From Prevotella sp. (GTDB lineage Bacteria; Bacteroidota; Bacteroidia; Bacteroidales; Bacteroidaceae), in NCBI GenBank assembly GCA_016285055.1, contig JAEEPZ010000019.1, positions 1 to 46,208 on the forward strand: a stretch of 46,208 bases of DNA, written 5' to 3'. The position numbers and the translations under genes were made by a program. The notes beneath the pieces are model-generated. The model was given only the letters and a program-made list of their open reading frames with translations, was not told the origin of the DNA and searched no databases. Of this stretch, positions 8,700 to 15,891 are shown one piece after another. How positions within the stretch are numbered: the stretch's first letter is position 1; each line of letters opens with the position of its first letter.

Positions 8700-9668
8700 A
8701 TGAATAAATTCGGATTATTTTGCGGCGCGTTGCTGCTGTCGGGAGCCTCGACGGTGTTCGGCCAGGGAGCCAAGAACATCGTCATCAACGAGGTGCTGAC
8801 CAACAACACCGCCAGCATCCTTGACGAATTTGGTGAGCGCGAGGCGTGGATAGAGCTGGAGAACACATCGTTCACCACCTACAACATCCGCGGCATGTAC
8901 CTGACGACCGACCGCAGCGTGCTCGACCAGCAGATGAGCGTGCCCGACCGCATCAAGCGCATGAGCGTCATCCCCTCGGGCGACGCCCGCACCAGCCTTG
9001 GCGGCCGGCAGCACATAGTATTCTTCGCCGGCTCCAACCCCGCCCGGGGCAAGCTGCACCTCTCGCTGAAGGTTCCCATGTCGGAGCCCGTATGGATAGC
9101 CCTCTACAACGGCAATGCCGTCGAGCTGATCGACTCCGTCACCGTGCCCGCCCTGGCCGCCGACCAGTCGTTTGCCCGCCAGGGCAAGAAGTGGGCGGTG
9201 AAGTCGGCCCAGAACGTCACGCCCGGCACCGAGAACTTCATCAAGACCGACGAGACCAAGGACGCCAAGCTGAAGCGTGAGGACCCCCACGGCTTCGGCA
9301 TCACGCTGCTCGCCATGGGCATCGTGTTCACCTGCCTGGCCGTGCTGTTCCTGTTCTTCACCCTCTTCGGCATGCTCATGCGCCACATGGAGACCGCCAA
9401 GAAGGTAGCCAACGCGCAGCCCATCAAGCCCATCACCAAGACCGTGGAGAAGACGGCAGAGACCGTCCACAAGACGGGCGTCATCCTGCAGGAGGGCCTC
9501 AAGACGAAGGGTATTGACAAGGAAGTCTACATGGCCGTCATCGGTATGGCGCTGAAGCAGTATGAGGACGACGTCCACGACGTGGAGTCGGGCGTCATCA
9601 CCATCAAGCAGAAGTCCTCTTCGCCCTGGAACGACGAGTTCCACCAGATGACTCAGTTCCACGTTTGA
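8700..9668 (+). CDS. OadG-like decarboxylase gamma subunit fused to a lamin-tail domain
   Basis: 322 residues. After a signal peptide (about 1-21), residues about 25-180 form a lamin-tail (LTD) domain (NIVINEVLTNN, then EAWIELENTS). A single membrane helix (about 200-225, GFGITLLAMGIVFTCLAVLF) and a charged cytoplasmic tail follow, which is the OadG gamma-subunit pattern of Na+-pumping decarboxylases. The LTD would lie outside the membrane. Gamma subunits anchor and assemble the complex. The next two genes encode the biotin carrier and the beta pump subunit. The carboxyltransferase alpha subunit is absent from this window. The LTD-OadG fusion is typical of Bacteroidetes. Confidence 0.85.
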   Translation: MNKFGLFCGALLLSGASTVFGQGAKNIVINEVLTNNTASILDEFGEREAWIELENTSFTTYNIRGMYLTTDRSVLDQQMSVPDRIKRMSVIPSGDARTSLGGRQHIVFFAGSNPARGKLHLSLKVPMSEPVWIALYNGNAVELIDSVTVPALAADQSFARQGKKWAVKSAQNVTPGTENFIKTDETKDAKLKREDPHGFGITLLAMGIVFTCLAVLFLFFTLFGMLMRHMETAKKVANAQPIKPITKTVEKTAETVHKTGVILQEGLKTKGIDKEVYMAVIGMALKQYEDDVHDVESGVITIKQKSSSPWNDEFHQMTQFHV

Positions 9669-9745
9669 GAAGTGAGAAGTGGGAAGTGAAGAGTGAAAAG
9701 TGAAGAAATCGTAAATCGAAAATCCGTAAATCGTAAATAACCGAG
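9669..9745 (+). repeat. GTGAAAA-type simple repeats in spacer
   Basis: The spacer between the OadG and biotin-carrier genes is made of degenerate AAGTGAGAAGTGGGAAGTGA units followed by CGTAAATC repeats. A second short tract of the same GTGAAAA repeat lies at 10204-10236, between the biotin-carrier and beta-subunit genes. No promoter or ORF is seen in either. Confidence 0.7.
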
Positions 9746-10204
9746 ATGAACAAATATCAGTATAAAGTACAGGGTGTCGACTACGAAGTAGAGATAGAAG
9801 AAGTAGAAGGCAACATCGCGAAAGTAAACGTGAACGGCATACCGTTCGAAGTAGAGATGCAGAAGCCCATCAACGCCGCCAAGCATCCCACCATGGCCCG
9901 CCCGAAGGTAGAGGCCCCGAAGCCCGTGGCTCCCGCGCCCGCTCCGGCTGCAGCCCCTGCACCGGCCCAGGCCGCAGCCCCCGCCGGTGCCGGCAATGCC
10001 GTCAAGGCTCCGCTGCCCGGCACCGTGACCGACATCAAGGTCAGCGTCGGCCAGCAGGTCAGCGTCGGCGACATCGTGCTCGTGCTTGAGGCCATGAAGA
10101 TGCAGAACAACATCGAGGCCGAGTATGCCGGCACCGTCACCTCCATCACCGTCAAGCCCGGCGAGACCGTCATGGAAGGCTCCGTGCTCCTGACCATCGG
10201 ATGA
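9746..10204 (+). CDS. biotin carboxyl carrier subunit of the decarboxylase
   Basis: A 152-residue biotinyl protein. An N-terminal module (1-45) is followed by a flexible Ala/Pro linker (about 55-85) and a C-terminal biotinyl-lipoyl domain. The biotin site EAMKM places the acceptor Lys at residue 118. It carries the CO2 group from the carboxyltransferase to the beta subunit at the membrane. Its place between the gamma and beta genes identifies it as part of a methylmalonyl-CoA or oxaloacetate decarboxylase rather than acetyl-CoA carboxylase. In Bacteroidales such clusters usually serve propionate formation via methylmalonyl-CoA, so an mmdC-type role is likely. Confidence 0.9.
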   Translation: MNKYQYKVQGVDYEVEIEEVEGNIAKVNVNGIPFEVEMQKPINAAKHPTMARPKVEAPKPVAPAPAPAAAPAPAQAAAPAGAGNAVKAPLPGTVTDIKVSVGQQVSVGDIVLVLEAMKMQNNIEAEYAGTVTSITVKPGETVMEGSVLLTIG

Positions 10205-10239
10205 AGAAGTGAAAAGTGATAAGTGAAAAGTGAAAAGCT

Positions 10240-11397
10240 ATGGATCTTGGACAGTTTATCATACAGAACTTCAATGAGTTTCTCACCTACACGGCGTTTG
10301 CCAACGCCACCGTGGGCAACCTCATTATGATAGCGGTTGGCGCCTTCTTCATCTGGCTCGCCATCAAGAAGGACTTCGAACCGCTGCTGCTCGTCCCCAT
10401 CGGACTGGGCATCATCCTCGGCAACATACCCTTCCGCGCCGACGCCGGACTGGAGATAGGCCTCTACGAGGACAACTCCGTGCTGAACATCTTCTACCAG
10501 GGCGTGCGCCAGGGCTGGTACCCGCCGCTCATCTTCCTCGGCATCGGAGCCATGACCGACTTCACCGCCCTGCTGGCCAACCCGAAGCTCATGCTCATCG
10601 GCGCCGCTGCCCAGTTCGGCATCTTCGGAGCCTATATGGTGGCATTGGCCTTAGGCTTCGAGCCGTCGCAGGCAGCCGGTATTGCCATCATCGGCGGTGC
10701 CGACGGTCCCACCGCCATCTTCCTGTCGTCGAAGCTCGCGCCCAACCTCATGGGAGCCATCGCCGTCTGCGCCTACTCGTACATGGCATTGGTGCCGCTG
10801 ATCCAGCCGCCCCTCATGCGACTGCTCACCACCCAGAAGGAGCGCACCATCAAGATGAAGCCCGCCCGCAGCGTCTCGCAGACCGAGCGCATTCTCTTCC
10901 CCATCATCGGACTGCTGCTCACCACGTTCATCGTCCCCAGCGGCCTGCCCCTGCTCGGCATGCTCTTCTTCGGCAACCTGCTGAAGGAGTCAGGTAAGAC
11001 CACCCGTCTGGCCAAGACCGCCGGTGCCGCTCTGAACGACATCGTCGTCATGCTGCTCGGCCTCACCGTGGGCTGCTCTACGCAGGCCTCCGAGTTCCTT
11101 ACCATGAACACCGTGTTCATCTTCATCATCGGTGCCTTCGCCTTCGCCATCGCCACGGCCTCGGGTGTCTGCTTCGTCAAGGTGATGAACCTGTTCCTGC
11201 CGAAGGACAAGAAGCTGAATCCGCTGATTGGCAATGCCGGCGTCTCGGCAGTGCCTATGGCCGCCCGCATCTCCAATAACCTCGGACTCGAGTACGACCG
11301 CCACAACTTCCTGCTCATGCACGCCATGGGTCCGAACGTTGCCGGTGTCATCGGCTCGGCAGTAGCTGCCGGTGCCCTGCTTGGTTTCCTCTCATAA
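10240..11397 (+). CDS. Na+-pumping decarboxylase beta subunit (OadB/MmdB)
   Basis: A 385-residue polytopic membrane protein of the OadB/MmdB/GcdB family. It contains the conserved GGADGPTAIF segment and the C-terminal NNLGLEYDRHNFLLMHAMGP region, both characteristic of the subunit that decarboxylates carboxybiotin and drives Na+ out. Length and hydrophobic pattern are normal. It completes the membrane part of the complex with the two upstream genes. The specificity-determining alpha subunit lies elsewhere, so methylmalonyl-CoA versus oxaloacetate cannot be decided here. Confidence 0.92.
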   Translation: MDLGQFIIQNFNEFLTYTAFANATVGNLIMIAVGAFFIWLAIKKDFEPLLLVPIGLGIILGNIPFRADAGLEIGLYEDNSVLNIFYQGVRQGWYPPLIFLGIGAMTDFTALLANPKLMLIGAAAQFGIFGAYMVALALGFEPSQAAGIAIIGGADGPTAIFLSSKLAPNLMGAIAVCAYSYMALVPLIQPPLMRLLTTQKERTIKMKPARSVSQTERILFPIIGLLLTTFIVPSGLPLLGMLFFGNLLKESGKTTRLAKTAGAALNDIVVMLLGLTVGCSTQASEFLTMNTVFIFIIGAFAFAIATASGVCFVKVMNLFLPKDKKLNPLIGNAGVSAVPMAARISNNLGLEYDRHNFLLMHAMGPNVAGVIGSAVAAGALLGFLS

Positions 11398-11407
11398 CCC
11401 TAAGCCC

Positions 11408-11848
11408 ATGAATCTCGTACGCATACAGCGCAGCCTGACCCTGCCGAACGATGTCAGCACCATTCCGCAGCTGAACGAGTTTATCGACTCGTTCTGCGAG
11501 GAGGTCGGCATTGGCATGGAGAAGACCATGAGCCTGAACCTCGCCCTCGAGGAGGCAGTGGTCAACGTCATGGACTATGCTTATCCGAAGGGCACGGCAG
11601 GGAGCGTCAGCGTCGACGTCCGGACGGACGCGGACGGCATCGTCTTCGTCATCACCGACAATGGTATACCCTTCGACCCGACGGCCATGAAGGATGCCGA
11701 CACCACGCTGCCGCTCGAGGAGCGAAGCATCGGCGGACTGGGCATCTTCCTGACGCGCCAGATCATGGACGACATCAGCTATGAGCGTAGCAACGGCAGG
11801 AACATCCTGACCCTGAAAAAGAACATTAACAACGAAAGCAAACAATAA
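11408..11848 (+). CDS. RsbW-like anti-sigma factor / Ser kinase
   Basis: A 146-residue GHKL-ATPase protein of the RsbW/SpoIIAB class. The N-box is clear in LALEEAVVNVMDYAYP, followed by ITDNGIPFDP (G1 box) and GGLGIFLTRQ (G2 box). Such proteins phosphorylate a STAS antagonist and may hold a sigma factor or another partner. I chose the ATG at 11408 because the upstream in-frame ATG (11372) lies inside the beta-subunit gene; from 11408 the gap is 10 bp. The STAS partner follows 12 bp after the stop codon. No sigma factor gene is nearby. Confidence 0.87.
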   Translation: MNLVRIQRSLTLPNDVSTIPQLNEFIDSFCEEVGIGMEKTMSLNLALEEAVVNVMDYAYPKGTAGSVSVDVRTDADGIVFVITDNGIPFDPTAMKDADTTLPLEERSIGGLGIFLTRQIMDDISYERSNGRNILTLKKNINNESKQ

Positions 11849-11860
11849 ATTAACTGTATT

Positions 11861-12163
11861 ATGACAATAGACATCAGAGAAGAAAATGGCGGATACGTCG
11901 CATCGTTTGACGGACGCCTCGACACGCCTGCAGCCATCAAGGCTCAGCAGGACATCGTTGAACTGACTGAGAATGCCGACAAGGAGATCATCCTCGACTG
12001 CACCAACCTCGAGTACATCAGCAGCTCCGGCCTCAGGCTGTTTCTCGCCCTGCGCAAGGAGACTTCGGCCAAGGGCGGAAAGGTCATCGTCAAGAACATC
12101 AATGACGAAATCAAGAAGGTGTTCCAGATGACAGGCTTCTACAACCTCTTTACCATCCTCTAA
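11861..12163 (+). CDS. STAS-domain anti-sigma factor antagonist
   Basis: A 100-residue STAS protein (SpoIIAA/RsbV type). DCTNLEYISSSGLRLFL contains the conserved Ser cluster in which the second or third Ser is the usual phosphorylation site for an RsbW-type kinase, encoded immediately upstream. The two would form a partner-switching pair. A terminator lies 35 bp downstream. The pair is placed at the end of the decarboxylase cluster with no visible promoter of its own, so its expression may follow that cluster. Confidence 0.9.
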   Translation: MTIDIREENGGYVASFDGRLDTPAAIKAQQDIVELTENADKEIILDCTNLEYISSSGLRLFLALRKETSAKGGKVIVKNINDEIKKVFQMTGFYNLFTIL

Positions 12164-12197
12164 GGGCGGAGTATTCCTGGTCTCTGTATCATATAGA

Positions 12198-12228
12198 AGA
12201 GGCAACCCGGTCGGGGCTGCCTCTTTTT
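12198..12228. terminator. terminator between convergent genes
   Basis: AGAGGCA (12198-12204) pairs with TGCCTCT (12218-12224), with further CCC/GGG pairing inside and a TTTT run after it on the plus strand. The convergent LytTR gene ends at 12233, and the mirror strand also begins with a run of A, so it may work in both directions. Confidence 0.8.
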
Positions 12229-12232
12229 GTGT

Positions 12233-14647
12233 TCACAGCAGATCCTGCAATCGCTTGAAGGCAGGCGTGAGCAGCGTCGTCTCTATCTCCTGTCCCGACG
12301 GCGAACGGAAGATACACCGATGCTGCTTGGGCAGGAGCGTACAGATATGATGGACATTCACCAGCGTACTGCGGTCAGCCCGAACGAACATATCCGGACT
12401 GAGCATCTTCTCTAAGGCGCCAAGCCCCAGCAGGACGATGTTCTTGTCGTGGAAGGTGACGATTTGCGAATAGTTTCCTTCACCCTTGAAGTAGACGATG
12501 TCCTTCACGTCGACCACTATCGTACCGCTGGCCGTGCGCAGCGTCAGGCGCTGCTCGAAGGTGTTCTCCGTCATCTTCACGATGTCCTTGGCCAGATTGC
12601 TGGCCTTTACCTCTTCTATGGCTTTCTTGCGGATTGCCTCGATCTGCTCTTCCCGCTGCAGTTTCTCGCGCTGCAGCCTGATCATGCGCCGGCGGTTGCG
12701 CCGCTTCTCATACCATCGGGTAGCGGCCCACACGGCCAACGACAGTAGAAGCAATCCCGTTACCCACACCCACCAGTGCTGCCACCAGCGGAGCGGTGGA
12801 CTGATGAAGGTGTCCTCCTCGCCAATCGCCAGAAGTCCGGCTGGGCGGAACGAGGTCATCTGTTCCACACCGGGCAGCCAAACGGTGCCGTCGCCCGTCT
12901 CTGCCATCATGGCCTTCAGCGGCTCTGTCATGGTGAAGCCGTTCAGGTGGTTGAAGAACTGGGGGCTGCTAAGCCTGCAGTCCTTGTCAATACGGCTCAC
13001 CAGCAGTCCGTCGACCACCGCCACCACCAGATAGCCTATGGGCGAGACGTGCAGCGAACGCACCTCGTGGCCGCTGAGCAACGGCAGCTGGGGATTGAGC
13101 GGATCCACCTGTCCGTGCCTGACGACGAACACGGAGTCGGCCGATGCAAAGAACACATTACCGTGCACGTCCTGATCCATTGCCGAGATGATGAGCTTCT
13201 GGTCCCGGTAAGTCGTTTTGTTCAGACGATGCTGACGGTCTATGCTGAAGAGTCCGGAGCTGCTGCCTATCCACAGCAGGCCGTCGCCGTCGCAGGCCGA
13301 GCACCACGGATGCAGAATCTCTGTGGTCAGCGTGTCGAGGGCTGCCGTTGCCGGGTCGTAGGCAAAGATGCTGTTGCGGTTGCCCGTAATCAGTTTCCCC
13401 CAGGCTTGTCCGACGAACTGATAGCGGTCGCGGGGCAGTCGCAGCCAGCTTAGGCTGTCGTTCGTGATGCACGCCACGTCGCCATTACCGGCCATATAAA
13501 CGTTGCGCCCTATCCTGACGGCGCTTGAGGCATAGAACTGTTCCGGATTGTCGTCAATCAGCTTGTCGCCGACGAGGAGCTTTCCGTTCAGCGTTCCCGT
13601 GACCACCCGTTCCTGGGCGTCGATGGCCACTGCCCTCACAATGTCGTTCTCATCGCTCAGCTGGTGGTTGGTGAAGCTACGGTTGAAGAAGCAGTAGACG
13701 CCCTGATAGGTGGCCACCCAGAGGCGGTCCCAACGGTCGACCATCACGTCGCGGATAAGATTGATGCCGGTAACAATCTTTTTAACGGTCGGCGAAGCCT
13801 TCGGGCTGCCTATGCCCTCGCAGAGGTAGACCGTGTGCTCATCGGCTACGACGATACCTCCTGAGCGGAGCGTCCTGACCGTGAGCCCGTAGCTGGCCGC
13901 CGTCCAGTCTGCCTGCAGCAGTTGCGTCAGGCCGTCATTACCGAGTCTGTAGATACCGTCGGAGGCGAAGGCCAGCAGGTCAGCGTCGGTACGCAGAAGC
14001 GTATAGACGTCGCTGCGGTCGGTGAGCCATACCGGGGCCTTGGCGGCTTTTGTGATTCTGCAGACGCCCTTCTCCACAGGCAGCAGCACTTCGCCGGCTG
14101 TCGGGTCAATGAATAGCTTCCGGTCAGGCGTCATCTCGTCCAGCAGAGTGTCTTCGCAGAGTGGTTCCATGCCCTGCTCCGTCATTCGGCAGAGACGGCG
14201 GTGCTGCTCCAGGCTGTCTTCCATCAGCACATAGCCGTTAGGCAGACTGCCGGCGTTCAGGTTGTTCAGCAGCCAGTGGCCTTGCGGGTCAAGGGGCTTT
14301 GGAATCGCCTCGTCGTAGCTCACCTTCCACTGTCGGAAGAACCCTAATGCCCTCACCTCGTCGCCCACTTCGGCAAACCCTACGATGTTCAGCCGCCGCC
14401 CTTTCAGGAAGGGTGTAAACTCACGGCCGTCGAAACGGACGAAGCCCGACAGCGTACCTATATAAATATACCCGCGCGAGTCTTGCCACAGCCGTTCGGT
14501 CTGCATCTGTGGCAGTCCGTCCTGGGTGATGTATCGCCGGTAGGTCAGCCGGCTCTCCAGTGATTGGGTTGGATTTGCGTTCCCCGTCAGTGTCAGGCTC
14601 AGGCATAGTGCCAGGCCGACAAGGAATGTCAGTTTGGACGTTTTCAT
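12233..14647 (-). CDS. membrane-anchored one-component LytTR regulator with beta-propeller sensor
   Basis: 804 residues. A signal peptide or N-terminal anchor (about 1-24) is followed by a long periplasmic region of propeller-type repeats (RLTYRRYITQDGLPQ, WQDSRGYIYIGTLSGFVRFD, DRLWVATYQGVYCF, DGLLWIGSSSGLFSID), like the sensor of hybrid two-component systems. One membrane helix (about 635-656) and a basic coiled coil come next, and the last 105 residues are a LytTR DNA-binding domain (DIVYFKGEGNYSQIV, RADRSTLVNVHHI). There is no kinase or receiver domain, so sensing and DNA binding sit in one chain. The promoter is at 14652-14683, and a direct-repeat candidate operator at 14715-14744 suggests autoregulation. 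The same repeat occurs in the next intergenic region at 15786-15815. Confidence 0.88.
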   Translation of the reverse strand: MKTSKLTFLVGLALCLSLTLTGNANPTQSLESRLTYRRYITQDGLPQMQTERLWQDSRGYIYIGTLSGFVRFDGREFTPFLKGRRLNIVGFAEVGDEVRALGFFRQWKVSYDEAIPKPLDPQGHWLLNNLNAGSLPNGYVLMEDSLEQHRRLCRMTEQGMEPLCEDTLLDEMTPDRKLFIDPTAGEVLLPVEKGVCRITKAAKAPVWLTDRSDVYTLLRTDADLLAFASDGIYRLGNDGLTQLLQADWTAASYGLTVRTLRSGGIVVADEHTVYLCEGIGSPKASPTVKKIVTGINLIRDVMVDRWDRLWVATYQGVYCFFNRSFTNHQLSDENDIVRAVAIDAQERVVTGTLNGKLLVGDKLIDDNPEQFYASSAVRIGRNVYMAGNGDVACITNDSLSWLRLPRDRYQFVGQAWGKLITGNRNSIFAYDPATAALDTLTTEILHPWCSACDGDGLLWIGSSSGLFSIDRQHRLNKTTYRDQKLIISAMDQDVHGNVFFASADSVFVVRHGQVDPLNPQLPLLSGHEVRSLHVSPIGYLVVAVVDGLLVSRIDKDCRLSSPQFFNHLNGFTMTEPLKAMMAETGDGTVWLPGVEQMTSFRPAGLLAIGEEDTFISPPLRWWQHWWVWVTGLLLLSLAVWAATRWYEKRRNRRRMIRLQREKLQREEQIEAIRKKAIEEVKASNLAKDIVKMTENTFEQRLTLRTASGTIVVDVKDIVYFKGEGNYSQIVTFHDKNIVLLGLGALEKMLSPDMFVRADRSTLVNVHHICTLLPKQHRCIFRSPSGQEIETTLLTPAFKRLQDLL

Positions 14648-14651
14648 GTTG

Positions 14652-14683
14652 CGAAGTTACTAAAAATTGCAGAATCAGCCAAA
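14652..14683 (-). promoter_or_regulatory. promoter of the LytTR regulator gene
   Basis: On the minus strand TTTG (14680-14683), a 20-bp spacer and TAACTTCG (14652-14659) match the consensus with one mismatch in the -7 box. The -7 box is 4 bp from the ATG, so the leader would be very short or translation would begin from an almost leaderless transcript. Confidence 0.6.
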
Positions 14684-14714
14684 CATTCGCCGAAATTTAT
14701 TATCCCGCCTATGG

Positions 14715-14744
14715 AGTTCGTCAAAAATATGGGGCAGTTCATCA
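14715..14744. promoter_or_regulatory. candidate LytTR operator, copy 1 (direct repeat, 21-bp period)
   Basis: AGTTCGTCA (14715-14723) and AGTTCATCA (14736-14744) are direct repeats starting exactly 21 bp apart. LytTR domains typically bind two 9-bp direct repeats spaced about two helical turns apart. The site ends 31 bp upstream of the -33 box of the LytTR gene itself. The flanks (CCCGCC before, AAAA after) are also shared with copy 2 at 15786-15815. Confidence 0.65.
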
Positions 14745-14882
14745 AAATCATAACTCCTGAAGAGCATGATTCAAGCACTTCTGCGATATATCGGGAGTAC
14801 AGGCTAAGGTAGTATATTTCTGGCCTGTAAATATTTCATAATGGATGAAAAGAACTGTCTTGCCTGCCGACACGGAGCCGGA

Positions 14883-14953
14883 AGGTCGGTTGACTAATAG
14901 TCGCCAGACTGGTTGACTATATGTCAGCCGGTTGACTGACATATAGTCGGCCA
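14883..14953. repeat. GGTTGACTA repeats with a 13-bp palindrome
   Basis: GGTTGACT occurs three times (near 14888, 14911 and 14930). Within this, GACTATATGTCAG (14915-14927) and CTGACATATAGTC (14936-14948) form a perfect 13-bp inverted repeat with an 8-nt spacer. The rest of the gene-free stretch 14745-15044 holds nothing else that I can identify. Confidence 0.65.
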
Positions 14954-15044
14954 CAACTATATACGGCAGTTTCTATTAGTATCCCCCATCCTTTTCATTG
15001 CTTTCCCCTATCCTTCAGACATTTAACCATAGGGGATTGATGTC

Positions 15045-15695
15045 TTATCGACGGCTGTAGACAATGGTCTGGCCTATCTTGCGGCCCACGAGATAGGCAT
15101 TGGGCTGGGAGCAGAAACGGTCCAGCCACTTCTGGGCCATATACTTCGTCAGGCCGAAGTAGCCTTGTAGGTTGCCACGGGTGATGACGTCGTGGGTCTT
15201 GAACCACTCGTCGAGCCCTGCTTTCATCTGTTCCTCGGTGTATTGAGCCGAGTGTCCCACGTTACCGCGCCCTGTAGCGTTCACATAGTGACAGCCATGA
15301 GGCTTTAACTGCTTTAGGAATTCCTTGTCGGGCGTGAAGCCTACGTTTTCGATGATCACGTTATTGCCCGTGATCTTCGAGGGGTCGGTGAAGTGTGGCT
15401 TCACTTCCTGCCCTTGCTCGTCTAAGCGCTTGCGGAAGCCGAGTTTCAGGAAGAAAGTGCCGAGACCCTCGATATGTACGCGGTGATTGTCCGTCAGTTG
15501 CCCAACGATGAGCCGCTGTAGCAGTGAGAGCGCCGAGCCCATAATCTCCGGCCCGATGAGGTTGTGCCCCAGTTGCTTCAGCAGGTATTCCTTGCCCACG
15601 GTTGCAGTGGCCTCGTGTCGCACCTGATAGGTGTCGTTGCCGTCGGCATCCTTCAGAGGATTGCGGTGTACGCTGAACTTGATTTTGTATCCCAT
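15045..15695 (-). CDS. HU-like DNA-binding protein (HU-HIG type)
   Basis: 216 residues. Residues about 1-130 resemble the Bacteroidetes HU-like proteins (IKFSVHRNPLKD start, VHIEGLGTFFLKL, a KxTGNNV-like segment). The C-terminal 60 residues (TRGNLQGYFGLTKYMAQKWLDRF) look like a helix-turn-helix extension. It is probably a nucleoid-associated or regulatory DNA-binding protein. I start it at the ATG at 15695 (MGYKIKFSV), because the longer ORF start at 15761 lies upstream of the promoter boxes at 15722-15752. A direct-repeat candidate operator lies 33 bp upstream of its -33 box. Confidence 0.8.
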   Translation of the reverse strand: MGYKIKFSVHRNPLKDADGNDTYQVRHEATATVGKEYLLKQLGHNLIGPEIMGSALSLLQRLIVGQLTDNHRVHIEGLGTFFLKLGFRKRLDEQGQEVKPHFTDPSKITGNNVIIENVGFTPDKEFLKQLKPHGCHYVNATGRGNVGHSAQYTEEQMKAGLDEWFKTHDVITRGNLQGYFGLTKYMAQKWLDRFCSQPNAYLVGRKIGQTIVYSRR

Positions 15696-15721
15696 AGTCT
15701 GACTGTTTTGTTTATTGTGCG

Positions 15722-15752
15722 CAAAAGTACGCATTATTTTCCGAACGGCAAA
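15722..15752 (-). promoter_or_regulatory. promoter of the HU-like gene
   Basis: On the minus strand TTTG (15749-15752), a 19-bp spacer and TACTTTTG (15722-15729), a full match to the Bacteroidetes consensus. It fixes the translation start at 15695. Confidence 0.75.
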
Positions 15753-15785
15753 GAATTTCAACGAAAAGCATTGCCCCGCCCGCCG

Positions 15786-15815
15786 AGTTCGTCACTCACA
15801 GGTGCCAGTTCGTCA
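15786..15815. promoter_or_regulatory. candidate LytTR operator, copy 2 (direct repeat, 21-bp period)
   Basis: Two identical 9-mers, AGTTCGTCA at 15786-15794 and 15807-15815, start 21 bp apart, as in copy 1 at 14715-14744. The site lies between divergent genes: 33 bp upstream of the -33 box of the HU-like gene, and 41 bp upstream of the -7 box of the surface-protein gene, whose promoter has no recognisable -33 box. Confidence 0.68.
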
Positions 15816-15856
15816 AAAAGGGCCTCCAAAAAGCATGCGCTTCTGAGGTTATTTCG

Positions 15857-15864
15857 TATTTTTG
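15857..15864 (+). promoter_or_regulatory. -7 box of the Cys-repeat surface protein gene
   Basis: TATTTTTG followed by CAG, 27 bp upstream of the ATG at 15892. The position expected for a -33 box (about 15833) has no TTTG, which would fit a promoter needing an activator. Confidence 0.55.
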
Positions 15865-15891
15865 CAGAATAATAGAAACAAAACTACGAAT

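Noticed and set aside
7645..8700. Long minus-strand ORF (351 codons) opposite the transporter gene
   Set aside because: Low-complexity product rich in His, Asp, Glu and Arg, as expected for the mirror of a GC-rich gene; the plus-strand gene is a clear family member.
8715..9662. Minus-strand ORF of 315 codons opposite the OadG-type gene
   Set aside because: Antisense product without recognisable domains; the plus strand encodes LTD and OadG parts in operon context.
14748..14954. 68-codon minus-strand ORF upstream of the LytTR gene
   Set aside because: Translation covers the GGTTGACT repeat and palindrome; no family features.
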